Below are positions 19,513 through 28,108 of a stretch of DNA of 64,000 nucleotides, in pieces (the first letter of the stretch is position 1; each line of letters opens with the position of its first letter). The translations under genes were made by a program, and so were the position numbers. The notes beneath the pieces were generated by a model. That model searched no databases, was not told the DNA's origin, and worked only from the letters and a program-made list of their open reading frames with translations. Where the stretch lies: NCBI RefSeq assembly GCF_020532705.1, contig NZ_JAJAVD010000001.1:1798001-1862000 (forward strand). The letters run 5' to 3'. This DNA comes from Methylobacillus caricis. Its GTDB lineage: Bacteria; Pseudomonadota; Gammaproteobacteria; Burkholderiales; Methylophilaceae.

Positions 19513-20040
19513 TTAAGGCTTTGCTTTCTTTTGCGGTGATAATACCATCACCATCTGGCGGCCTTCCATCTTGGGAAACTGCTCCACCACTGCATGTTCT
19601 ACGAGATCGGCCTCTACACGTTTCAGCAAGGCAAGGCCCAGCTCCTGATGCGTGATTTCACGGCCACGGAAGCGTAAGGTCACTTTGGCCTTGTCGCCTT
19701 CCTGCAAGAACCGGATAAGATTGCGCAGCTTGACTTGGTAATCGCCATCATCAGTACCAGGGCGGAATTTTACTTCCTTAACCTGGACCTGCTTTTGTTT
19801 GAGGCGGGCTTCGTGTTGGCGCTTGCTTTCAGCATATTTGAATTTGCCGTAGTCCATCAACCGACACACCGGCGGGACTGCCTGAGGCGCGATTTCGACT
19901 AGGTCGATATCAGCCTCCTCTGCCTTGGCAAATGCCTCATTCAGACTGACAATGCCTAATGGCTCGCCATCCACCCCAACCAAACGAATCTGTTGTGCAG
20001 TAATGTCACCGTTGATTCGTACTTCCTTATCTTGAGCTAT
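19513..20040 (-). CDS. infC: translation initiation factor IF-3 with apparent AUA start
   Basis: IF-3 of about 175 aa, binding the 30S subunit and proofreading start codons. The N-terminal domain begins [20 protein letters not shown], followed by [16 protein letters not shown], a basic linker ([15 protein letters not shown]) and the C-terminal domain ([21 protein letters not shown]). No ATG, GTG or TTG is available before the conserved N-terminus; the first in-frame GTG would delete the first 22 residues. The only sensible start is ATA at 20040-20038, eight bases after GGGAG. A rare start codon in infC lets IF-3 repress its own synthesis, as with AUU in E. coli. The gene lies 63 bp after thrS. 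Confidence 0.93.
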   Translation of the reverse strand: MAQDKEVRINGDITAQQIRLVGVDGEPLGIVSLNEAFAKAEEADIDLVEIAPQAVPPVCRLMDYGKFKYAESKRQHEARLKQKQVQVKEVKFRPGTDDGDYQVKLRNLIRFLQEGDKAKVTLRFRGREITHQELGLALLKRVEADLVEHAVVEQFPKMEGRQMVMVLSPQKKAKP

Positions 20041-20103
20041 CGCAAAATCTCCCGTTATTAATTTAAATGGCCAAAATAATAGACCGCGCTACTCGCTAGG
20101 TAA

Positions 20104-22011
20104 TCAGACCTTGTTGGCTATGTCGGATTTCAGGCGTTCAATAAACGCGCTGACAGGCATAGAACCTAGGTCTTCGCCCTTGCGGGTACGCACGGCCACT
20201 TGACCAGCTTGCATTTCTCGCTCACCCGCAACCAAAAGATAGGGGAGCTTCTGCAAGCTATGCTCGCGGATTTTATAGGTTATCTTCTCATTTCTCAAGT
20301 CCGAATCGACTCTGAAGCCATTTTTCCGCAATTCTTCCACTACTTGACTGACATAAGCTGCTTGTCCGTCACTGATATTCAACACCATAACCTGCACTGG
20401 AGCGAGCCATGCTGGCATGGCCCCGGCAAAATTTTCAATGAGAATACCAATGAAGCGCTCCATGGAGCCAACAATTGCACGATGCAGCATTACGGGATGC
20501 TTGCGGGTATTGTCTTCGTCAACATACTCGGCCCCCAGCCGTTCCGGCAAATTTGGATCGAGCTGAATGGTTCCACATTGCCAGAGACGGCCCAGACTGT
20601 CTTTCAGCGTAAACTCAATTTTGGGGCCGTAGAAAGCTCCTTCGCCCGGCTGGATTTCATATTCCAGGTCATTCTGGCGCAAGGCAGCCGCCAGCGACTC
20701 CTCCGCCTTGTCCCAAGCCTCATCAGAGCCGACACGCTTTTCAGGGCGGGTCGAGAGCTTGACCAGTACATCGGTGAAGCCAAAATCCTGATAAGCCTTG
20801 TAAAGCATCACAATAAAATCGGCAACCTCATCCTTGACCTGATCCTCGGTACAGAAGATATGCGCATCATCCTGGGTAAAACCGCGTACACGCATCAGGC
20901 CGTGCAATGCCCCAGAGGGTTCGTTACGATGACAGGAACCGAATTCAGCCAGACGTAGCGGCAGGTCGCGATAGCTATGCAAACTATTGTTGAAAATCTG
21001 CACATGCCCAGGGCAATTCATGGGCTTTACCGCATAATCCCGGTTTTCAGAAGCAGTGGTGAACATATTGTCGTGGTAGTTCTGCCAGTGGCCCGACTTT
21101 TCCCACAGGGTTCTATCCATAATGGTCGGCGTGCGCACTTCCTGATAACCAAACTCACGGAACATGTTGCGCATATACTGCTCAATCTCCTGCCAAATAC
21201 TCCAGCCGCGCGGGTGCCAGAACACCATGCCAGGCGCCTCATCCTGCATATGGAAGAAGTCCAGTTGACGGCCAAGCTTGCGGTGATCGCGTTTTTCCGC
21301 CTCTTCCAGCATATGCAGGTAGGCATCCAGGTCATCCTTCTTTGCCCAGGCAGTGCCGTAGATACGCTGCAGCATTTCGTTGTTGGAATCGCCGCGCCAG
21401 TACGCGCCCGCTACCTTCATGAGCTTAAATGCCTTGAGTTTTCCGGTGGACGGCACATGGGTACCACGGCAAAGATCAGTGAAATCGTCCTGAGTATAAA
21501 GCGAGATTTCCTGCTCAGGCGGAATGGAAGCGATAATCTCGGCCTTGTACGCCTCGCCTATGGACTTGAAGTATTCAACCGCCTGGTCGCGTTCCATCAC
21601 GCTACGCACTATGGGAATATCGCGCTTTGCAAGTTCTTGCATGCGCGCTTCAATTTTTTGCAGGTCTTCAGGGGTAAATGGACGCTTGTAGGAAAAATCA
21701 TAGAAAAACCCATTTTCTATGACAGGCCCTATTGTTACCTGAGCTTCAGGGAATAGCTGCTTCACTGCCTGCGCCAGCAGATGGGCCGTGGAGTGACGGA
21801 TGATCTCCAGCCCATCAGCATCCCTGTCGGTGATAATCGCAAGCTCAGCGTCATCGTTGATCTGATAGGAGGTATCCACAGCCTTGCCGTTCACCTTGCC
21901 ACCTAAAGCAGCACGCGCTAGGCCTGCTCCTATATTCATGGCAACCTCTGCAACGGTAACCGGCCCCTCAAATGTACGTTCGGAACCATCTGGCAAACGA
22001 ATGACTGGCAT
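20104..22011 (-). CDS. thrS: threonyl-tRNA synthetase
   Basis: A 635-aa class II synthetase. In order: TGS domain ([17 protein letters not shown], 1-60), the editing domain with the HxxxH signature HSTAHLLAQ (about 75-220), the catalytic core with the Zn-binding [10 protein letters not shown] Cys and motif 2 [13 protein letters not shown], and the C-terminal anticodon-binding domain ([17 protein letters not shown] onward). An AGGGA ribosome-binding site precedes the ATG. It is first in the thrS-infC-rpmI-rplT group, and two hairpins in its leader may be an operator. Confidence 0.97.
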   Translation of the reverse strand: MPVIRLPDGSERTFEGPVTVAEVAMNIGAGLARAALGGKVNGKAVDTSYQINDDAELAIITDRDADGLEIIRHSTAHLLAQAVKQLFPEAQVTIGPVIENGFFYDFSYKRPFTPEDLQKIEARMQELAKRDIPIVRSVMERDQAVEYFKSIGEAYKAEIIASIPPEQEISLYTQDDFTDLCRGTHVPSTGKLKAFKLMKVAGAYWRGDSNNEMLQRIYGTAWAKKDDLDAYLHMLEEAEKRDHRKLGRQLDFFHMQDEAPGMVFWHPRGWSIWQEIEQYMRNMFREFGYQEVRTPTIMDRTLWEKSGHWQNYHDNMFTTASENRDYAVKPMNCPGHVQIFNNSLHSYRDLPLRLAEFGSCHRNEPSGALHGLMRVRGFTQDDAHIFCTEDQVKDEVADFIVMLYKAYQDFGFTDVLVKLSTRPEKRVGSDEAWDKAEESLAAALRQNDLEYEIQPGEGAFYGPKIEFTLKDSLGRLWQCGTIQLDPNLPERLGAEYVDEDNTRKHPVMLHRAIVGSMERFIGILIENFAGAMPAWLAPVQVMVLNISDGQAAYVSQVVEELRKNGFRVDSDLRNEKITYKIREHSLQKLPYLLVAGEREMQAGQVAVRTRKGEDLGSMPVSAFIERLKSDIANKV

Positions 22012-22034
22012 ATATCCCTATCCAATAAAACAGC

Positions 22035-22084
22035 AAAAGCCGCATGACGGCTTTTATCAAGACGATATTCGCGCAATGCGCGAA
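22035..22084 (-). promoter_or_regulatory. two hairpins in the thrS leader
   Basis: Two perfect inverted repeats lie 24-73 bp before the thrS ATG. The distal one is TTCGCG-CATTG-CGCGAA (22068-22084 as a wider perfect repeat) and the proximal one AAAAGCCG-TCATG-CGGCTTTT (22035-22055). E. coli ThrRS represses its own mRNA by binding tRNA-like leader hairpins, so these are candidates for the same role. The proximal one could alternatively be a terminator for the gene at 22140-23177. Confidence 0.4.
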
Positions 22085-22139
22085 CTAATTAATCATATGA
22101 TTATCGCATAGAGCCAAGTTTCACCACAACAAAGTCTGG

Positions 22140-23177
22140 TCAACGTTTGTATGGCGATGCCAATGGCTCGCCGACAAACACTCCCTGCACCGGCCATGCC
22201 ACACTTTTCCAGTAGGCCTCGACTGCGCTAGCGCCCATCAGGTAATGCTTGAGCAACACTGCGGAATTAGGGAATTTCTGCCAATAGTTACAAGGCTCGG
22301 ATACAGCTCCATAGCTGGCTGTTGCGCCAGCTTCTAGCCAGCGCAAACTGCTCATTTGCCCACTGCCCAGCAAATCCCCGCCCGCTGAAGTCAAATGGTC
22401 AGCCAATGCTCCGGGAAAGAATTTAATCGTATCAAGATACGGCACAGTCACCAGCCCCGTTTGATAGATCATGACATCCTGCACATCCCGAATACTATCG
22501 GCCTTGAGGTTTTTTATTTCCAGGAACCGTTGCGCAACCCTGCCAGATGGAGGAAAGAACATGGCACGGCTGCTACGGTTCTTGTCTGATGTCGTCAGGA
22601 AATAGGCAGTAGCAGCTGGCGCACTGTAATCACTGGCCAGCCCCCTGTCGATCAAGGTTTTTGCCTCCTCAAAACTCTGAACAGGCAACAGCATGGACAA
22701 GCGATACCCCAAATCCGCATATGGCCTGAGCGAACTGGAATTGAAATAGCGGTTAGGATGCTTTGCTGGTGCACAACTATTGGCACATTGCTCGGGATCA
22801 AACCCCATGGTCATGGCAGAAGTAATGGAGTTGCACTCTACAGCATACGGAGCAGTCCACATCATGACAATCACCTGATGCCTGGCCTCAAGCTGGGCAT
22901 CCACCTCTTGCTTTAACTGACTGAAATACTGGGCTGACAGTTTTTTAGGGCTCCCAGGAATGCTTACGCGTATAAGATTGGCAGCAGGAATACGGCGCAC
23001 CTGCAAATAATACTCTCCAGCCTTAACACTTTCCTCATTATCAGTATTGACGATCACCGCGACATTTTCCGGCTGCAGGCTGTACCCTCCTTTGGTTGGC
23101 ACTCGGAGGGAAATTGCCTCGCCAGCCTGCACTCCCAAGCTTACCAACATTACAACCAAAATAATCAGATATCGCAC
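22140..23177 (-). CDS. TIGR03790-like secreted protein of PEP-CTERM genomes
   Basis: A 345-aa protein with a signal peptide (MRYLIILVVMLVSLGVQAG). It has the family-like segment NVAVIVNTDNEESVKAGEYY, then ANLIRVSIPGSP, VIVMMWTAPYAVECNSITSA and a late stretch LTSAGGDLLGSGQMSSLRWL. This matches the TIGR03790 family, which has no known biochemical role but recurs in organisms with exosortase systems. The start is a GTG at 23177. It lies just downstream of two PEP-CTERM genes on the same strand, with a terminator between. Several Cys residues (ECNS, QCANSC, PCNYW) fit a periplasmic location. Confidence 0.75.
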   Translation of the reverse strand: MRYLIILVVMLVSLGVQAGEAISLRVPTKGGYSLQPENVAVIVNTDNEESVKAGEYYLQVRRIPAANLIRVSIPGSPKKLSAQYFSQLKQEVDAQLEARHQVIVMMWTAPYAVECNSITSAMTMGFDPEQCANSCAPAKHPNRYFNSSSLRPYADLGYRLSMLLPVQSFEEAKTLIDRGLASDYSAPAATAYFLTTSDKNRSSRAMFFPPSGRVAQRFLEIKNLKADSIRDVQDVMIYQTGLVTVPYLDTIKFFPGALADHLTSAGGDLLGSGQMSSLRWLEAGATASYGAVSEPCNYWQKFPNSAVLLKHYLMGASAVEAYWKSVAWPVQGVFVGEPLASPYKR

Positions 23178-23214
23178 AAATGCTTTCGTATTTTTTTATA
23201 GGATTCGTCAGCCA

Positions 23215-23239
23215 TAAAAATGGGAGCCTAAGCTCCCAT
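23215..23239 (-). terminator. rho-independent terminator after the PEP-CTERM pair
   Basis: On the minus strand ATGGGAGC-TTAG-GCTCCCAT is followed by TTTTATGG. It lies 30 bp after the stop of the second PEP-CTERM gene and should end that transcript. Confidence 0.82.
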
Positions 23240-23269
23240 AGATATTACAATGTCTTTATAAACTCGTCA

Positions 23270-23713
23270 TCAGCCAAGACGTCTGCGACGCGCCCTGAAG
23301 GCCAGCAAGCCCAGCCCCACCATCAACATGGCAGCAGCTTCAGGCTCAGGCACACTGGAAATAATCAGGTTGATTGGCCCAATTCCCCCTTGTGCATACA
23401 CCAGTGCAGTATAGATACCCGTCGCCCCTACCGAGAAGTTAAGCACACCTTCATCAATTGGCCCCAACAGGCTTAACTGCCCATAGTTTGTTGCTCCCTT
23501 GCCCACAGTCACGCCAAGCCAACTGAAAGAACTGTCAACATCTTCCAGTGTCAGCGAATAATCACCAGCCAACAACGCAAAGTTATATTTGTATATCCCG
23601 GGAATGACAGTAGCAGCATCCACCTCGAACACTGTTGCAGCCTGGGCTGTCAAACTGCCCGAAAACATCAAAGCAACCAGAAAGAGTTTGGTCATCATCA
23701 GCATTTTTTTCAT
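23270..23713 (-). CDS. PEP-CTERM sorting-domain protein (147 aa)
   Basis: Small exported protein, with a signal peptide MKKMLMMTKLFLVALMFSGS, a beta-rich body (VFEVDAATVIPGIYKYNFAL), and a C-terminal exosortase signal: SVPEPEAAAMLMVGLGLLAF followed by the basic tail RARRRRLG. The protein is expected to be exported by Sec, cut near the Pro-Glu-Pro by exosortase B and anchored or released at the surface with the polysaccharide. The start at 23713 is preferred to an upstream in-frame codon inside the previous gene. It follows that gene by 10 bp, so both share one transcript. Confidence 0.87.
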   Translation of the reverse strand: MKKMLMMTKLFLVALMFSGSLTAQAATVFEVDAATVIPGIYKYNFALLAGDYSLTLEDVDSSFSWLGVTVGKGATNYGQLSLLGPIDEGVLNFSVGATGIYTALVYAQGGIGPINLIISSVPEPEAAAMLMVGLGLLAFRARRRRLG

Positions 23714-23723
23714 GATCTGATCC

Positions 23724-24200
23724 TTAAACGTTATCAGCAATCAAAGGGGATTTTCTGCGCGAGGTATATGCCACCAACAAACCAATACCAACTATCAATA
23801 ACGCCCAGGTATCAGCTTCAGGCACCAGGGAGACGGTAAAGCCGAAAGACCCTACACCCACTCCATTATCGGCATTGCCAAAAACGCTAAAAAGATAAGA
23901 ACCGGCAGTCAACTGTGGCAAGACGAACGTGCCGGAACCATAGAAAGTGCTGATCAGCGTGGCACCCTTGAATACCTCAATTCCAAATGTCCCCGGCAAA
24001 AATGCCGCAGGAAATTGATAATCAAGCAATGCCAACTCATAAACACCTGCATCAAGGCTGTGAGAAAAGACAGAATCACTAGGCAAACTGTCGTCGGCAT
24101 AAATATAGCCAACCTCATCAAACCCCGTGGCTGCATTAGATGCCGTTGTAGCAATCAGCATCAACACACCCACTACCCACTTCATCAGAAGGTTTTTCAT
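23724..24200 (-). CDS. PEP-CTERM-like protein with a variant PEA motif (158 aa)
   Basis: Exported protein with signal peptide MKNLLMKWVVGVLMLIATTA. The body contains VFSHSLDAGVYELALLDYQF and a glycine-rich segment; the C-terminal signal is LVPEADTWALLIVGIGLLVA with the basic tail YTSRRKSPLIADNV. Pro-Glu-Ala replaces Pro-Glu-Pro and the tail is longer than usual after the Arg cluster. Both this protein and the next share the layout of a repetitive PKD-free beta body plus anchor. Start 24200 is chosen for its GGGAG site eight bases upstream. First gene of a two-gene unit behind the sigma-54 promoter at 24240-24255. Confidence 0.82.
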   Translation of the reverse strand: MKNLLMKWVVGVLMLIATTASNAATGFDEVGYIYADDSLPSDSVFSHSLDAGVYELALLDYQFPAAFLPGTFGIEVFKGATLISTFYGSGTFVLPQLTAGSYLFSVFGNADNGVGVGSFGFTVSLVPEADTWALLIVGIGLLVAYTSRRKSPLIADNV

Positions 24201-24239
24201 TGCTACATCTCCCATCAAGGTTAAGACACTTGAAGGATT

Positions 24240-24255
24240 AGCAACATTTGGGCCA
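24240..24255 (-). promoter_or_regulatory. sigma-54 (RpoN) promoter of the PEP-CTERM pair
   Basis: On the minus strand TGGCCC-AAATG-TTGCT matches the -24/-12 consensus TGGCAC-N5-TTGCW at nine of ten fixed positions or better, including the invariant GG and GC. Start of transcription would fall about 12 bp on, leaving a leader of about 28 nt with the ribosome-binding site. PEP-CTERM genes in related betaproteobacteria are known to be controlled by RpoN with the PrsK/PrsR two-component system. Confidence 0.75.
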
Positions 24256-24329
24256 GTTATAGGAAGTTAATAAATTAAATTAAAAATCAATAAGTTATAA
24301 AATAAAATTACATCTACGCAACCAACCAT

Positions 24330-24385
24330 ACCGCTTTCCGTGCACCGAAATCAGCAGCTTTGCATTGTCCCGGCACCAAAGCGGT
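24330..24385. promoter_or_regulatory. interrupted inverted repeat downstream of galE
   Basis: ACCGCTTT-CC-GTGC (24330-24343) pairs with GCAC-C-AAAGCGGT (24373-24385) around a 29-base loop. It lies 8 bp beyond the galE stop and 75 bp before the sigma-54 promoter. It may terminate galE or be a distal regulatory element; the sequence does not decide. Confidence 0.3.
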
Positions 24386-24392
24386 ACAATGT

Positions 24393-25397
24393 TCAAGCAT
24401 CCGCCGCGAGCGAGCTTTGCCATCTCCAGCTATCAATGCACATCTGCTCTATGCCGCGAGTTGCCTTCCAGTTAAGCGAATGCTCTGCATATGCTGGATC
24501 GGTGTAGCTCGCAGCCACATCTCCAGGACGTCTGTCCACCAGTTTGTAAGGCACATTGCGACCACTGGCCTGTTCAAAAGCCTTGACCATCTCCAGCACG
24601 CTATAACCCTGCCCAGTACCAAGATTGCAGGTAAAGACACCAACGTCTCTCTCCAGCTTTTCCAGTGCACGCAAATGACCTACCACGAGGTCAACCACAT
24701 GAATGTAGTCGCGTACGCCTGTACCATCCAGCGTAGGATAGTCACTGCCGAATATCGACAGGTATTCCCGCTGCCCTTGCGCCACTTGCGTAATAAAGGG
24801 CATCAGGTTGTTGGGAATGCCGTTAGGATTTTCGCCGATCAAGCCACTTTCATGGGCACCCACAGGATTGAAATAACGCAAGATGGCAATTCGCCACTCT
24901 GAATCTGATGCGGCCAGATCGCGCAGGATATCCTCCACCATCAACTTACTGGCGCCATAGGGATTAGTAGCCGACAAAGGGAAACTCTCACGGATAGGCA
25001 CACTAGTAGGATCGCCATACACCGTGGCAGATGAGCTGAAGACAAACTTCCGCACGTTGAACTTCTTCATCACGCGCAGCAATGTCACACTGCCCGCCAC
25101 ATTGTTATCGTAATAACGCAACGGCTGAGCGACCGACTCCCCCACCGCCTTGAGTCCGGCAAAATGCATCACTGCCTGAAACTGATGCTTGGTAAACAGC
25201 GAGTCGAGCAAGGACTCATCTCGCACATCTCCCTCAACCAGCAGCGGTGATGTGCCAGTGATCTGCTTAATCCTGTCTGCCACCCGAGATTGGCTATTGC
25301 TGAAATTATCCAGCACCAACACATCATACCCCGCCTGAATCAGCTCTACACATGCATGTGAACCTATATAACCTGTGCCGCCTGTGACTAATATCAT
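24393..25397 (-). CDS. galE: UDP-glucose 4-epimerase
   Basis: Extended SDR of 334 aa converting UDP-glucose and UDP-galactose in the cytoplasm. Visible: NAD-binding VTGGTGYIGSHACVEL, LDNFSNS, the catalytic Ser in FSSSATVYGDP and YxxxK in NPYGASKLMVEDIL, and DGTGVRDYIHVVDL. It supplies UDP-galactose for the polysaccharide locus. The ATG at 25397 has an AAGGAC ribosome-binding site ten bases upstream. It is divergent from rfbB across about 190 bp. Confidence 0.95.
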   Translation of the reverse strand: MILVTGGTGYIGSHACVELIQAGYDVLVLDNFSNSQSRVADRIKQITGTSPLLVEGDVRDESLLDSLFTKHQFQAVMHFAGLKAVGESVAQPLRYYDNNVAGSVTLLRVMKKFNVRKFVFSSSATVYGDPTSVPIRESFPLSATNPYGASKLMVEDILRDLAASDSEWRIAILRYFNPVGAHESGLIGENPNGIPNNLMPFITQVAQGQREYLSIFGSDYPTLDGTGVRDYIHVVDLVVGHLRALEKLERDVGVFTCNLGTGQGYSVLEMVKAFEQASGRNVPYKLVDRRPGDVAASYTDPAYAEHSLNWKATRGIEQMCIDSWRWQSSLAADA

Positions 25398-25527
25398 TTG
25401 CAAAACTGTCCTTGTTAGTCCGAAAATCCTATTTGATTATTATTCATTCAGTGATTGAATTGAGGGTAATACAATAATTTAGAATATTTTATGTGCTATT
25501 TTTATGATACGTTTATGCGATGTCCCC

Positions 25528-25552
25528 AGTGCATAATAGTAGAAATTGCACT
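25528..25552. promoter_or_regulatory. inverted repeat in the galE-rfbB intergenic region
   Basis: AGTGCA and TGCACT are perfect 6-bp arms separated by 13 bp, about 40 bp before rfbB. The whole divergent region (25398-25590) is AT-rich and must hold promoters for both genes, but I could not pick out convincing -35/-10 pairs. Confidence 0.25.
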
Positions 25553-25590
25553 CTCAGCAAAAAAATCAAAAGTGAGTTACTCAATTGACG

Positions 25591-26685
25591 ATGTTAAATA
25601 ACACCATAATCGTGACTGGTGGTGCAGGCTTCATTGGCGCCAACTTTGTACTGGACTGGGTCAACGCCGACCTAGGCACCGTAGTAAATTTGGACAAACT
25701 GACTTATGCAGGCAACTTGGAAAACCTAGTCGATATTCAAGATAATCCACACCATATTTTTATACGCGGTGACATCGGCAACCGTGCACTGCTAGCAAAA
25801 CTGCTAGCCGAATACAAACCTAGAGCCGTGATCAACTTTGCCGCTGAAAGCCATGTAGACCGATCTATTCATGGTCCAGAAGACTTTATCCAAACCAATG
25901 TCGTAGGCACTTTCCATCTACTGGAAGAGGTACGGTCATACTGGAATAGTCTAGTTGCTGCAAATCCTGCAGAAAAAGAAAATCCTCAGTTCCGATTTTT
26001 ACATGTCTCCACTGACGAAGTCTATGGCACATTAAGCGCTACCGATCCAGCATTCACAGAAACTACCTCGTATGCTCCCAACAGCCCCTATTCTGCTACT
26101 AAAGCAGCGTCAGATCATTTGGTAAGAGCTTATCACCACACTTATGGCTTGCCAGTGCTGACGACCAACTGCTCAAACAACTACGGCCCTTACCACTTCC
26201 CAGAAAAACTGATTCCTTTGTGCTTACTGAATGCACTAGCGGGCAAGCCACTACCAATTTATGGTGATGGTCAGCAAATCCGTGATTGGCTGTTTGTCAA
26301 AGATCACTGCAGCGCCATCCGCCGTGTGCTGGAAGCTGGCAAACTGGGTGAAACCTATAATGTAGGTGGCTGGAATGAAAAAGCTAATCTGGATGTAATC
26401 AACATCCTTTGTCAAATCCTCAATGAGCTACAGCCCAGATCAGATGGCAAGCGCTATGAAGAGCAGATCACATTCGTCAAAGACAGACCAGGACATGATC
26501 GCCGCTATGCCATTGATGCAACCAAGCTTGAACGTGAGCTTAGCTGGAAACCAGCTGAAACCTTTGAAACCGGCATTCGCAAAACCGTGGAGTGGTATTT
26601 GAACAACCAAGCATGGGTACACAATGTCACCACTGGTGAATATCGCAATTGGGTCAACCAAAATTATGCCGGGAGAACAGCATGA
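25591..26685 (+). CDS. rfbB: dTDP-glucose 4,6-dehydratase
   Basis: RmlB, about 364 aa, second step of dTDP-L-rhamnose synthesis. NAD-binding [16 protein letters not shown], the HVSTDEVYG catalytic segment and YxxxK in [14 protein letters not shown] are present, and [12 protein letters not shown] near the end is diagnostic. Start uncertain by two codons: a TTG at 25585 has a GTGAG site eight bases upstream, while the ATG at 25591 is used here. The last codons overlap rfbA (ATGA). Confidence 0.95.
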   Translation: MLNNTIIVTGGAGFIGANFVLDWVNADLGTVVNLDKLTYAGNLENLVDIQDNPHHIFIRGDIGNRALLAKLLAEYKPRAVINFAAESHVDRSIHGPEDFIQTNVVGTFHLLEEVRSYWNSLVAANPAEKENPQFRFLHVSTDEVYGTLSATDPAFTETTSYAPNSPYSATKAASDHLVRAYHHTYGLPVLTTNCSNNYGPYHFPEKLIPLCLLNALAGKPLPIYGDGQQIRDWLFVKDHCSAIRRVLEAGKLGETYNVGGWNEKANLDVINILCQILNELQPRSDGKRYEEQITFVKDRPGHDRRYAIDATKLERELSWKPAETFETGIRKTVEWYLNNQAWVHNVTTGEYRNWVNQNYAGRTA

Positions 26686-27560
26686 GAAAAGGCATCATTC
26701 TTGCTGGCGGGTCTGGCACTAGGCTCTACCCAGTAACACAAGCAGTGTCCAAACAACTGCTGCCGGTTTATGACAAACCCATGATCTATTACCCACTATC
26801 CACCTTAATGTTGGCTGGCATCACAGATATCCTTCTGATTTCCACCCCACAAGATACTCCACGATTTGAGCAACTACTCGGCAATGGTCATCAATGGGGC
26901 CTCAACATCACTTACGCTGTGCAACCATCCCCAGATGGTCTTGCCCAGGCCTTCATTATTGGCAAGGAATTCATTGGCAATTCGTCCAGCGCCTTGGTAT
27001 TGGGAGACAATATTTTCTATGGTCATGACCTGGCTCATGACCTAGCTCATGCCGACAAGCAGGAAAAAGGTGCCACCGTATTTGCCTACCCCGTGCACGA
27101 CCCCGAGCGCTATGGCGTAGTGGAGTTCAACGACGCTGGGCAAGCAATCAGCCTGGAAGAAAAACCTAAAGAGCCAAAGTCACGTTACGCTGTCACAGGG
27201 CTGTACTTCTACGATAACCAGGTAGTTGATATCGCTACCAATCTAAAACCCTCAGCACGTGGTGAATTGGAAATTACCGATGTCAATAAAGCCTATCTAG
27301 AAGCAGGTGAACTGAATGTTGAACTCATGGGGCGTGGACATGCCTGGTTAGACACAGGTACACATGAATCTTTGCTAGAGGCATCACTCTTTATTGAAAC
27401 TATAGAAAAGCGTCAAGGCCTGAAAATAGCATGCCCAGAAGAAATCGCTTATCGCAAAGGCTATATCAGCGCCGAACAGGTTGAAAAAATCGCACAGCCA
27501 TACCTCAAGAATGGATATGGACAATATCTGTTACGCATGCTGAAAGAAAAGGTATTTTGA
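26682..27560 (+). CDS. rfbA: glucose-1-phosphate thymidylyltransferase
   Basis: RmlA, 292 aa, makes dTDP-glucose from glucose-1-phosphate and dTTP. The nucleotidyl-transferase signature [20 protein letters not shown] lies at the N-terminus, followed by [18 protein letters not shown] and [14 protein letters not shown] at 26682 overlaps the rfbB stop; a GGGAGAA site precedes it. Full family length. Confidence 0.96.
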   Translation: MRKGIILAGGSGTRLYPVTQAVSKQLLPVYDKPMIYYPLSTLMLAGITDILLISTPQDTPRFEQLLGNGHQWGLNITYAVQPSPDGLAQAFIIGKEFIGNSSSALVLGDNIFYGHDLAHDLAHADKQEKGATVFAYPVHDPERYGVVEFNDAGQAISLEEKPKEPKSRYAVTGLYFYDNQVVDIATNLKPSARGELEITDVNKAYLEAGELNVELMGRGHAWLDTGTHESLLEASLFIETIEKRQGLKIACPEEIAYRKGYISAEQVEKIAQPYLKNGYGQYLLRMLKEKVF

Positions 27561-28108
27561 TGAATGTAATAACAACCTCTCTCCCCGATGTCATCGTATT
27601 TGAACCCAAGGTATTTGGTGATGCTCGCGGATTTTTCTTTGAGAGCTTTAACCAGAAGATATTCGAAGAAGCTACAGGAAGCAAAGTGGAGTTTGTACAA
27701 GACAACCACTCCAAGTCTGCCCAAGGTGTGTTACGCGGTTTGCATTACCAGATCCAGCAAACGCAGGGCAAATTAGTGCGCGTTGTCGCTGGTGAGGTAT
27801 TTGATGTCGCCGTTGATGTCCGGCGCTCCTCCCCCACTTTCGGCCAATGGGTAGGTGAACATCTATCTAGTGAAAACAATAAGCAAATGTGGGTACCACC
27901 AGGATTCGCACATGGATTTTTAGTGCTTTCTGAAACAGCAGAATTTCTTTATAAAACTACTGACTTCTACGCACCAGTTCATGAACGTTGCATCGCCTGG
28001 AATGATCCAGACATTGGCATTCAATGGCCTGATATAGGCAATGAACCACTACTTTCGGCCAAGGATCAGCAAGGGCTCAGCATCAACCAGGCAGAACTGT
28101 TCGCATAA
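27560..28108 (+). CDS. rfbC: dTDP-4-dehydrorhamnose 3,5-epimerase
   Basis: RmlC, 182 aa, cupin-fold epimerase. FFFESFNQKIFEEATG, DNHSKSAQGVLRGLHYQ (catalytic His in LHYQ) and MWVPPGFAHGFLVLSE are all family signatures. ATG at 27560 overlaps the rfbA stop and the stop overlaps rfbD (TAATG), so the four rml genes are translated as a coupled set. Confidence 0.96.
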   Translation: MNVITTSLPDVIVFEPKVFGDARGFFFESFNQKIFEEATGSKVEFVQDNHSKSAQGVLRGLHYQIQQTQGKLVRVVAGEVFDVAVDVRRSSPTFGQWVGEHLSSENNKQMWVPPGFAHGFLVLSETAEFLYKTTDFYAPVHERCIAWNDPDIGIQWPDIGNEPLLSAKDQQGLSINQAELFA

